From an uncultured Prevotella sp. (GTDB lineage: Bacteria > Bacteroidota > Bacteroidia > Bacteroidales > Bacteroidaceae), in the NCBI GenBank assembly GCA_945637645.1, contig CALZDK010000013.1, forward strand, positions 1-17,927: a stretch of DNA of 17,927 nt, in the 5' to 3' direction. Position 1 is the first letter of the stretch, and each line of letters begins with the position of its first letter. The notes under the pieces are model-generated. The model did no database searches, had not been told where the DNA came from, and saw only the letters and a program-made list of their open reading frames with translations. Both the position numbers and the translations under genes were made by a program. Positions 7,063-14,031 of the stretch are shown piece by piece.

Positions 7063-9075
7063 TCAGAAACGCCACCTTGTCTGGAACTCCAATGTGCAGG
7101 CAGAGGAAGCTGATATTTGCTGTAAGTCGCTGCCGATTACATCACGGTCGAAATAGTCGGAAACGCCTGCCTTGGCATAAAAAGTGAGGTTGTCGGCAGG
7201 TTTCCATTTCACAAGCAAGGAATATCTGATGCCATGACCTGAGAAAGAGGGCATAGAGAAGGCGTAGAGAGGTCCTGACTCGTAAGAATAAAGGCGGCTG
7301 TCGTAGTCGTCTGTAAGAAAATATTTAAAGCCGACATTGAATGTGATGCGCCTCAAGGTCAAGCCAACGGCCTCGCTGAACATGACACCACGAGAAAGGT
7401 CGTCGTAGCGCGACAAGGCTGCATCCACCTGCGACGAGACACGAAACAAGCCATTATCCCAAACAGTACCCAAGCGTAGCCGTTGGTCAGTTTGCCAAAC
7501 CAGAGGCTTCAACATTGTGGTTATGGTCTTGTCAAAAGTGTTTTTCTGATGTCGGCGAATACGATAGCGCAAGACGACTGTCCATTTGCCAAGTTTCACC
7601 ATAGACGAGAGGAAACCGTCTATAGACCTCGACGAGGTTTGTGTCACCTGGTAGCGTGGCCAAGGGAAATAGGCATAGTCGAGATAGGCAGAGACAAGCG
7701 AGCCATAGAGAGGTTTCCACTCCAGTCCTGCATATAGTCCGCTCTCGTTCTGCACCCTTCCTCCCTCGCTGAAGGAATAGGAGTGAATGGAGGTGTATCT
7801 CATGGAATAATAGCGATGAAGCAGGACTATATTAAAACTGCGTGAAAGACTAAGTGTCAAGGCATTAAGAGTTGCCAAATTACCCTTTGCGTCAATTGCT
7901 GTCTCACCACTGACAAAGAGAGGGTAACGCCGATAGCCATAGTCGATACCCATATTGAGGAAATCATGACCTTGGGGATAATATTGCTTGTAGAGCGCCT
8001 TTGTGTCGGGTTGCAGTAAACGGTCGAAATGAGTAAACAATGCCGTTGCGCCGAGATGGATGTCGTTTCTGTCGAATGTGGCATTGACGCCAAAGTCGGT
8101 TATGGTAGTGTTGTGTTTCTTCTCCATCTCCTTTGGGGTACGGTGGTAGCCCGAAGTGAGGATAGTAGCCACAGTGCCATTGTCGTTGAGTGTGGCATCA
8201 GCTTTGCGGCATGAGGCGAAAGCCGTGAGACGCAGTGCTGACGCGAGGCGGAGAGTGGCGGCAGCTCCACGCATATAGCTTGCCTCAGAGCGAGAGGAAT
8301 GGGCACAGACAATGCTTGACGACTTACCACCGATGGACTGGAGCATCGACATCTTGCCAAAGCCGAATCCCATATTCACTACAAGCCCCAAACCAGTGCT
8401 CACCTTGTAGTGTCCAAGTGCCAAAGTCTCAAAAGGTCCGAGATCATTGACCACAAGATATGGGGAATAATAGTCGTAGCCCAAGTTGTTTTTGTTTGCC
8501 ATGAAAGGCTCTCCTGCATCCTGCGATGCCACGATGCCGAACCTTATACGTTTTCCGTAGTGGAAACTGTATCTCAGCCAATGTTTGTATGGATAGCCAA
8601 GATAGCCGTTGGCGTCTCCCTTGCGGCTGAAAGTGGGCACCGAGGCATAGGCTACAAGGTCGCTCTCACCATACTTTGCCACATCGTCGAGATGCAGGCT
8701 TTTGTCAACAGGTTTCTCACCTATTGTAATGAAACACGACAACAGCTTTCGCCTATAGAAATCGAGCGACTCGATGGCGTTGAGTTCGTTTTTTGACTTC
8801 ATCATGCCATAGCGGTTAAGATATTCCATAATGTCCATCACCTGGCATGAACTCAAAAAGGGAAGAGCCTCAAGCTCCTCCCTTGTCGCTGTGTTGATGT
8901 TTATTGGATGATTTGCCAAATTGTTTAGCAACTCATACACGTCATCGAGTGATTCTGGGTCAGCCTCCTCTTCGTCGGCAATCGTCTCATACCATTGTTC
9001 CCACTTCTCCGCGTCGTCAGCCTTTGCCGTGGGAAAGAGAAGCAAGAGGAGTGAGAGAAGAGTCAGAAGCCTCAC
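7063..9075 (-). CDS. Outer-membrane beta-barrel protein with N-terminal ComEA-like helix-hairpin-helix region
   Basis: A 670-aa secreted protein. The signal peptide MRLLTLLSLLLLLFPTAKA supports the GTG start at 9075, whose GTGA overlaps the stop of the preceding zinc-ribbon gene by four bases. Residues about 57-120 look like a ComEA-type double helix-hairpin-helix: NINTATREELEALP (59-72), then DIMEYLNRYGMMKSKNEL (81-98). The glycine-rich hairpins (GIG) that normally contact DNA are replaced by FLS and ESL, so DNA binding is doubtful. From about 140 to the end there are dense alternating aromatic strands, ending FQTRWRF with a terminal Phe. This fits an outer-membrane barrel. Similar HhH-plus-barrel proteins are known in Bacteroidota as uncharacterised. 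The substrate and the purpose of the HhH region are unknown. Confidence 0.75.
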   Translation of the reverse strand: MRLLTLLSLLLLLFPTAKADDAEKWEQWYETIADEEEADPESLDDVYELLNNLANHPININTATREELEALPFLSSCQVMDIMEYLNRYGMMKSKNELNAIESLDFYRRKLLSCFITIGEKPVDKSLHLDDVAKYGESDLVAYASVPTFSRKGDANGYLGYPYKHWLRYSFHYGKRIRFGIVASQDAGEPFMANKNNLGYDYYSPYLVVNDLGPFETLALGHYKVSTGLGLVVNMGFGFGKMSMLQSIGGKSSSIVCAHSSRSEASYMRGAAATLRLASALRLTAFASCRKADATLNDNGTVATILTSGYHRTPKEMEKKHNTTITDFGVNATFDRNDIHLGATALFTHFDRLLQPDTKALYKQYYPQGHDFLNMGIDYGYRRYPLFVSGETAIDAKGNLATLNALTLSLSRSFNIVLLHRYYSMRYTSIHSYSFSEGGRVQNESGLYAGLEWKPLYGSLVSAYLDYAYFPWPRYQVTQTSSRSIDGFLSSMVKLGKWTVVLRYRIRRHQKNTFDKTITTMLKPLVWQTDQRLRLGTVWDNGLFRVSSQVDAALSRYDDLSRGVMFSEAVGLTLRRITFNVGFKYFLTDDYDSRLYSYESGPLYAFSMPSFSGHGIRYSLLVKWKPADNLTFYAKAGVSDYFDRDVIGSDLQQISASSACTLEFQTRWRF

Positions 9076-10187
9076 TGTATTATGCGTTGCATGTTGAGTT
9101 CTGTGATCTTCTCGTCAGCCGATACCTTTGCCGACACCTTGTAGGTATTGAACGCGCCCTCTCCCTCTTGTGAGTGCTCTATGGCTTGGTCGACAGAGAA
9201 AGCCACAACGTATGAGAATCCGTCTCCACCGTTGTCTATCTTCTCTATCTTCCAGTCGTTGTTAAGACGGTATTCTATCTTCACCACGTCGGGAGCCTGA
9301 TGAATCTTGTGCATATAGCCAATAACATCGGTTTTTGAGGCGTTTGCCTTATGCAGGAAACTTGTCAGTATGTTATCCACACACGAGGTCAGCGCCACCT
9401 CGTCGTTTGATGCCAAGGCATTGAAGAAAGAAGAGAATACACGGCTCATTCTCATCTTGTCGTCGTCGTTCACCTTTCGGGCATCTATTTGTGAGAAAGC
9501 GTCGTGTGCCTGGTCAACATACATACCGTCGGCATGGTCCTCAATGTATTTCTGATAAGCCTCGGCAGTGTTTTTCTGTGTGGCGTCAATCCAATCGAGC
9601 GAGTCGATCTTTATCTTTGCCTCAACACTGTGTATGCTGTTAGGGTGAAGCTGCATATACCTAAGAATGGCACTTTTGGAATTGCTCACTACAGCATTTG
9701 TCCAGTCAAGATCCACTCTTTTCAGCACCTCAAGATGGCTCATTATAGAGTCGCGATGCTCCACCGGGGCATCGTTATAGGTGTCGAGATAGTTTTGCAG
9801 CACAGCGGGTTCAGAACTGAGCATGGCGTTATCGTATGCCTCCTGCTCGTTCTGCACTTTTGATGCATTGTAGTAGTATAGCCCCACCAAAACGGCGGCA
9901 AGGGCTATGAAGAAAGCCACTATCCACGGAGTGAGAGATTTTTTCCCTTTCCGTTTGGCTTCTGATTCTATGTGAGGCACTGTTTTTTTTGCTGCAGCAA
10001 CTGGCTCCGCAACCTCATTATTCAGAGGGCAGTGGCAGTTGGGACAAAGAGCCTGGTCGTTAAAGACTATCTCTCCACATTCAGGACACTTAATCACCTT
10101 ACCTGCTATGCCCACACCACAACTGGGACACGAGGCGGCCTTGTCGCTTACCTGATGGCCGCATTCAGGACATTTTATTATTGCCAT
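9072..10187 (-). CDS. Membrane-anchored double zinc-ribbon protein with extracytoplasmic repeats
   Basis: A 371-aa protein with two N-terminal zinc ribbons, C6/C9/C20/C23 and C34/C37/C48/C51 (both CPEC ... CPxC). A basic linker KRKGKK and one transmembrane helix (about 86-106) follow. By the positive-inside rule the ribbons face the cytoplasm and the rest is periplasmic. Residues 116-236 hold three related repeats of roughly 37-44 aa, starting at Y118-D-N-A, W162-T-N-A and W199-I-D-A, each with a downstream Y[LMI] and an acidic end. Residues about 245-371 look like an alpha+beta domain of NTF2-like outline. No enzyme motif is seen, so a scaffold or sensor role is possible but unproven. It sits between GH25 and the HhH-barrel gene and is coupled to the latter by GTGA. 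Confidence 0.7.
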   Translation of the reverse strand: MAIIKCPECGHQVSDKAASCPSCGVGIAGKVIKCPECGEIVFNDQALCPNCHCPLNNEVAEPVAAAKKTVPHIESEAKRKGKKSLTPWIVAFFIALAAVLVGLYYYNASKVQNEQEAYDNAMLSSEPAVLQNYLDTYNDAPVEHRDSIMSHLEVLKRVDLDWTNAVVSNSKSAILRYMQLHPNSIHSVEAKIKIDSLDWIDATQKNTAEAYQKYIEDHADGMYVDQAHDAFSQIDARKVNDDDKMRMSRVFSSFFNALASNDEVALTSCVDNILTSFLHKANASKTDVIGYMHKIHQAPDVVKIEYRLNNDWKIEKIDNGGDGFSYVVAFSVDQAIEHSQEGEGAFNTYKVSAKVSADEKITELNMQRIIQ

Positions 10188-10203
10188 AATTATTATTTTT
10201 ATT

Positions 10204-10257
10204 CAATTTTCAACTTTAACTTTCAATCTTCAACTTGTTAACCATCAATCTTCAATG
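10204..10257. repeat. Degenerate ~7-bp TCAACTT-type tandem repeat
   Basis: CAA or TAA triplets recur at about seven-base intervals (10204, 10211, 10217, 10224, 10231, 10239, 10246, 10253) in units such as TCAATTT, TCAACTT and TCAATCT. The tract fills the gap between the GH25 stop and the zinc-ribbon start and runs into the GH25 stop codon. It shares AACTTGTTAAC (10232-10242) with 3-13 in opposite orientation. No promoter element or hairpin terminator is visible in the gap. Confidence 0.6.
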
Positions 10258-10944
10258 TCTATACCGAATTTCCCTCAGTCCATGATTTCCCATGAACCTG
10301 CTTTTGTCAACATATCCGTTGACACCCACTATTCTCCCCTTGCAGGTGTATTGCCACATGATATAATCGCGGTCGTCGGCAAGTATAGGTTCCTTGTCGT
10401 TGTACTGTGCCACCATCAACGGATATCCGTCAATCTTTCCAACGAGCCACTTGTTGTAAAAGTTGGTAAACGTGTAGAGAAGAGGCTTTTGTTTGTATGC
10501 CTCCTCAACGAGAGAAAGAAACTTCATCAGCGAGTCGCAGAACTCCTCTGTTGGCAAACCGCCCTTTGTCTCAATGTCGATCATAGGGATGAGGTCTTGT
10601 TCACCAGGACGGCACTGAGTCATGAAATTCTCCAATTGCTTCTGTTGTTCTGTTTTCGGCCGATAGAAATGGTAGCTTCCCACCTTCAGTCCGTAGCGGT
10701 GTGCAAGAACGATGTTGTTCTCGTATTTGTCGTCTATCCTGTCGCCACCCTCGGTAGCCTTGAGATAGACGTAAGCCATTTTCGTGTTCTCACCCACTGT
10801 TTCCCAAAACACCTCGCCCTGATAGTGGCTGAGGTCGATGCCATGGACATGAGTGCATGTGTCCTCACATTGTTCATATATGTTATTTTGTGCTTTTATG
10901 CCCAAAGAGAGCGCCAAAAAGGCAAATATAATAAGTTTTTTCAT
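10252..10944 (-). CDS. Secreted GH25 family lysozyme (muramidase)
   Basis: Glycoside hydrolase family 25 enzyme of 230 aa, predicted to cut the MurNAc-GlcNAc bond of peptidoglycan. The Sec signal MKKLIIFAFLALSLGIKA with likely cleavage before Q19 points to the periplasm or outside. The GH25 hallmarks are GIDLSHYQG (35-43, D37), VYLKATEG (59-66), GSYHFYRP (89-96), MIDIET (121-126, D123 and E125) and the late WQYTCKGRIVGVNGYVD segment. The start at 10944 is preferred: an in-frame TTG at 10968 would extend upstream into the -7 element and spoil the signal peptide. It is the first gene of a minus-strand run with the zinc-ribbon and HhH-barrel genes; a 64-base repeat-filled gap follows it. Host-wall remodelling or attack on other bacteria are both possible. 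Confidence 0.93.
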   Translation of the reverse strand: MKKLIIFAFLALSLGIKAQNNIYEQCEDTCTHVHGIDLSHYQGEVFWETVGENTKMAYVYLKATEGGDRIDDKYENNIVLAHRYGLKVGSYHFYRPKTEQQKQLENFMTQCRPGEQDLIPMIDIETKGGLPTEEFCDSLMKFLSLVEEAYKQKPLLYTFTNFYNKWLVGKIDGYPLMVAQYNDKEPILADDRDYIMWQYTCKGRIVGVNGYVDKSRFMGNHGLREIRYRH

Positions 10945-10965
10945 CTTCAAAATCAAATTTAGGTG

Positions 10966-10973
10966 CAAAGATA
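10966..10973 (-). promoter_or_regulatory. -7 element for GH25 gene
   Basis: On the minus strand this reads TATCTTTG, followed by CAC. It lies 21 bases before the ATG at 10944. No TTTG is seen at the expected -33 distance. Confidence 0.6.
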
Positions 10974-10995
10974 CAAACTAATAACAAAAAAATTG

Positions 10996-11003
10996 TATCT
11001 TTG
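10996..11003 (+). promoter_or_regulatory. -7 element for C11 peptidase gene
   Basis: TATCTTTG, followed by CAC, lies only 17 bases before the ATG at 11021, so the transcript would be nearly leaderless. No TTTG is seen at the expected -33 distance; the inverted-repeat partner lies there instead. Confidence 0.6.
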
Positions 11004-11020
11004 CACAAAAAAATCGGAAT

Positions 11021-12202
11021 ATGAAATATTTATTAACCGTATTATGCGGAATATTGCTCCTCGCAAGCTGCGATAAAGACAATAACGTACCGTCTGGCGA
11101 GCTATTGGACAAGACCGTGATATTGTATATCACTGGAGACAACGACCTCTCGTCAAATGCCGTGGACAACATCACGGCACTCACAGAGGGGTCGGCAGGA
11201 CTCGGCGAGAAAAACAAAATCGTGGTGTTTGCAGACACCTGTAATAAGAAGCCGATGAAGTTGGTCATCAGCAACGGCATGGTGGAGACACAAGAGGAAT
11301 ATGAAAGCGAATTCTACATGACAAGCCCCACCATGATGAAGACCCTGCTCACCAGCGCCATGAACGACTACAAGGCAAAAAGCTACGGACTGATATTATG
11401 GGGACACTCAACAGGATGGCTTGTGGAGAAGGACACAATAAAGACAAGAGGTTACGGATATGACAACAACGGAGGCGGAACAGCCATGACCCGAATATGG
11501 ATTAACTATCCCTCCATTGCCAGCACCCTGGAGTCGCTGCCCTCGAAGTTCGACTTCATCATCGGCGACTGTTGCCTGCTGCAGTGCGCCGAGGTAGCTT
11601 ACGAGTTGCGCAAATGTACCGACTATATCATAGGTTCCCCTTCGGAAACCCCTGCGTTTGGAATACCCTACAAAGAGATTGTTCCCTATTTGTTTGGTTC
11701 CTCCACCGACTCGTACTTGAAGATTGCAGATGCGATAACGGACCACACAAAGTATGTTGAAGGAACAAAATACAACACGCCATCGTCGGTAATCAAGACC
11801 TCTGGAATGGATACTCTCGCAACAGCCACAAAGAAGGTGATAGAACAAGGACTACTGCCATCTCCACTTTACACCACGAAGGCAATATACTACTTTAAGT
11901 ATGGCGGCATGAATATCATGTACGACATGAACAACATATTCGCCACAAATGTAGATGCCACGGCATACAACGAATGGAAAAAGGCCTTCGATGCCGCCGT
12001 GGTTTACAAAAAGCCCAGCAAGCGCTGGATGACGTCATACAACTGGGATGGTGACTTCACCGTCACCGACGACAACTATGGAGGAATGAGCATGTACTTC
12101 CCAATGGGTCATTATGACAAAATGACGACATACAAGCCAAATGAGAATATAAAGACCACACAATGGTACAAGGCAGCCGGCATCGACCAATATGCCTATT
12201 GA
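11021..12202 (+). CDS. Clostripain-family (C11) cysteine peptidase lipoprotein
   Basis: A 393-aa lipoprotein with signal MKYLLTVLCGILLLASC (lipobox LASC, C17). The acidic stretch DKDNN follows, resembling surface-export signals of Bacteroidota lipoproteins. The C11 fold is recognised from KTVILYITGDNDLSS (31-45), the catalytic His in LILWGHSTGW (H129) and the nucleophile in IIGDCCLLQCAEVAYEL. In that stretch C185 occupies the position of the Cys in the usual DxC motif, and C184 is an extra neighbour. The family cleaves after Arg or Lys; relatives include PmC11 and fragipain, which are matured by self-cleavage. Substrate preference and activation are inferred. It is transcribed alone, divergently from GH25. 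A 59-base gap without recognisable promoter or terminator separates it from glnS. Confidence 0.92.
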   Translation: MKYLLTVLCGILLLASCDKDNNVPSGELLDKTVILYITGDNDLSSNAVDNITALTEGSAGLGEKNKIVVFADTCNKKPMKLVISNGMVETQEEYESEFYMTSPTMMKTLLTSAMNDYKAKSYGLILWGHSTGWLVEKDTIKTRGYGYDNNGGGTAMTRIWINYPSIASTLESLPSKFDFIIGDCCLLQCAEVAYELRKCTDYIIGSPSETPAFGIPYKEIVPYLFGSSTDSYLKIADAITDHTKYVEGTKYNTPSSVIKTSGMDTLATATKKVIEQGLLPSPLYTTKAIYYFKYGGMNIMYDMNNIFATNVDATAYNEWKKAFDAAVVYKKPSKRWMTSYNWDGDFTVTDDNYGGMSMYFPMGHYDKMTTYKPNENIKTTQWYKAAGIDQYAY

Positions 12203-12261
12203 CAGCGTGGTTACACCTTATTATATTATAGACAATAAAGAAACAAAATAACAAAAGCACA

Positions 12262-14031
12262 ATGGAAGAAAAGAAAACCGTTGAAAGCGAGGAGAAGAAG
12301 GGCCTCAGCTTTGTAGAACAGATTATAGAAGACGATCTCGCCAAGGGTAAAAACGGAGGAAGAATACAAACCCGTTTTCCACCCGAACCCAACGGCTACC
12401 TGCATATCGGACACGCCAAAGCCATTGCCATCGACTTCGGAATGGCACAGAAATATGGGGGTGTCTGCAACCTGCGCATGGACGACACCAACCCACAGAA
12501 GGAAGACACGGAATATGTAGAGGCCATAAAAAAGGACATCGAATGGCTCGGATTCAAGTGGAATAAGATTCTCTATGCCAGCGACTATTTCCAGCAACTC
12601 TGGGATCTCGCCGTGGAACTCATCAAAGAGGGAAAGGCATACGTGGACGAACAGACTGCCGAAGAGATTGCCCAACAGAAGGGCACACCCACACAACCCG
12701 GAACGGAGTCGCCCTACCGAAACCGACCCGTGGAGGAGAGCCTGCGGCTCTTCGAAGAGATGAACTCGGGAAACATGGAACCCGGAAAGATGGTACTCAG
12801 AGCCAAGATTGACATGGCAAGCCCCAACATGCACTTCCGCGACCCTATCATGTACCGCGTGCTGAACATGCCACACTGGCGTACCGGCAACAAGTGGAAC
12901 GCCTACCCGATGTATGACTATACCCACGGGCAGTGTGACTACTGGGAGGGTGTGACCCACTCGCTCTGCACCCTGGAGTTTGTAAGCCACCGTCCGCTCT
13001 ACGACCTCTTTGTTGACTGGGCAAAGATTGCCGGACACGACGACCAGCCACTCGACGACAACCGCCCACGACAGACGGAGTTCAACAAACTGAACCTCAC
13101 CCATATCCTGCTCTCGAAACGCAACCTGCTCGTGCTCGTCAAGGAGGGAGTGGTCAACGGATGGGATGACCCGCGCATGCCTACCATCTGCGGATTCCGC
13201 CGCCGTGGCTACAGCCCCGAGGGCATCCTCTCGTTTATCGACAAGATAGGATATACGAAGTTTGACGCACTCAACCAGATGTCGCTCTTCGAGGCTGCCG
13301 TACGCGACGACCTGAACAAACGGGCCCTACGCGTGAGTGCGGTCATCGACCCCGTGAAACTCGTCATCACCAACTTCCCCGAAGGAGTGACCGAAACCTA
13401 TCAGGTCATCAATAATCCGGAAAACGAGGCAGACGGCACCCACGAGATTGAGTTCAGCCGCGAACTATGGATTGAACGCGACGACTTCATGGAAGATGCC
13501 CCCAAGAAGTTCTTCCGACTCGGACCGGGCAAACAGGTGAGACTCAAGAACAGCTATATCATCCAGTGTCCCGAAGACATCAACGAGTGTGTGGTGAAGG
13601 ATGCCGACGGCAACATCATAGAGATTCACGCAGAACTCATTCCCGAGACCAAGACGGGAGAGGCCAACAGCAACATGAAGATAAAGGGAAAAACCATCCA
13701 CTGGGTGAGTTGCAACCACTGCTTAGAAGCAGAGGTGCGCAACTATGACCGACTCTGGATGGTGGAGAACCCGAGAGACGAAGTGGCAGCCTACTCGAAA
13801 GCCAACGGCGACGTGAGAGGCATCGAGGCCATGCGCCCCTTCCTCAACCCCAACAGCCTCGAAACCAGAAAGGCCTACGTAGAGAAATGGCTTGCCACAC
13901 GCAAACCCATGGACTATCTGCAGTTCCAGCGCATCGGATACTACAACGTCGATCTCGACTCCACTCCCGAAAAGCTCATTTTCAACCGCACCGTAGGGCT
14001 CAAGGACACATGGGCAAAGATAAACAAGTAA
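12262..14031 (+). CDS. glnS: Glutaminyl-tRNA synthetase
   Basis: Class I aminoacyl-tRNA synthetase of 589 aa that charges tRNA(Gln) with glutamine in the cytoplasm. The HIGH signature is in PPEPNGYLHIGHAKA (HIGH at 48-51), MDDTNP follows, and the KMSKS equivalent is LLSKRNL at about 283-289, as in E. coli GlnRS (MSKR). The LDDNRPRQTEFNKLNLTH region and a C-terminal two-barrel anticodon-binding part (about 345-570) are also typical. It is somewhat longer than the 554-aa E. coli enzyme, mainly because of a charged N-terminal extension (about 1-32). The stop codon directly abuts the ATG of the TPR gene. The 59 bases upstream show no TAnnTTTG element, so it may use a divergent promoter or readthrough from the C11 gene. 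Confidence 0.97.
   Translation: MEEKKTVESEEKKGLSFVEQIIEDDLAKGKNGGRIQTRFPPEPNGYLHIGHAKAIAIDFGMAQKYGGVCNLRMDDTNPQKEDTEYVEAIKKDIEWLGFKWNKILYASDYFQQLWDLAVELIKEGKAYVDEQTAEEIAQQKGTPTQPGTESPYRNRPVEESLRLFEEMNSGNMEPGKMVLRAKIDMASPNMHFRDPIMYRVLNMPHWRTGNKWNAYPMYDYTHGQCDYWEGVTHSLCTLEFVSHRPLYDLFVDWAKIAGHDDQPLDDNRPRQTEFNKLNLTHILLSKRNLLVLVKEGVVNGWDDPRMPTICGFRRRGYSPEGILSFIDKIGYTKFDALNQMSLFEAAVRDDLNKRALRVSAVIDPVKLVITNFPEGVTETYQVINNPENEADGTHEIEFSRELWIERDDFMEDAPKKFFRLGPGKQVRLKNSYIIQCPEDINECVVKDADGNIIEIHAELIPETKTGEANSNMKIKGKTIHWVSCNHCLEAEVRNYDRLWMVENPRDEVAAYSKANGDVRGIEAMRPFLNPNSLETRKAYVEKWLATRKPMDYLQFQRIGYYNVDLDSTPEKLIFNRTVGLKDTWAKINK

Larger units (their letters stand above)
10963..11006. repeat. Perfect 14-bp inverted repeat between divergent genes
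   Basis: GTGCAAAGATACAA (10963-10976) and TTGTATCTTTGCAC (10993-11006) are exact reverse complements separated by 16 A-rich bases. Each arm includes a perfect TAnnTTTG element for the gene on its own side. The symmetry extends three bases beyond the -7 element on each side, more than the consensus alone requires. Confidence 0.9.

Noticed and set aside
10255..10962. Long plus-strand open frame of 235 codons antisense to the GH25 gene
   Set aside because: It mirrors the GH25 coding frame almost end to end. The minus-strand protein has a signal peptide and full GH25 motifs, while the antisense product shows no recognisable domain.
10945..10968. TTG start for the GH25 gene at 10968
   Set aside because: The TTG lies within the predicted -7 element, so it would not be in the mRNA. 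The ATG at 10944 gives a clean Sec signal.
12226..13104. 292-codon minus-strand open frame antisense to glnS
   Set aside because: Lies over the catalytic part of an unmistakable glnS. The translation is a Val/His-rich shadow with no motif and no promoter.
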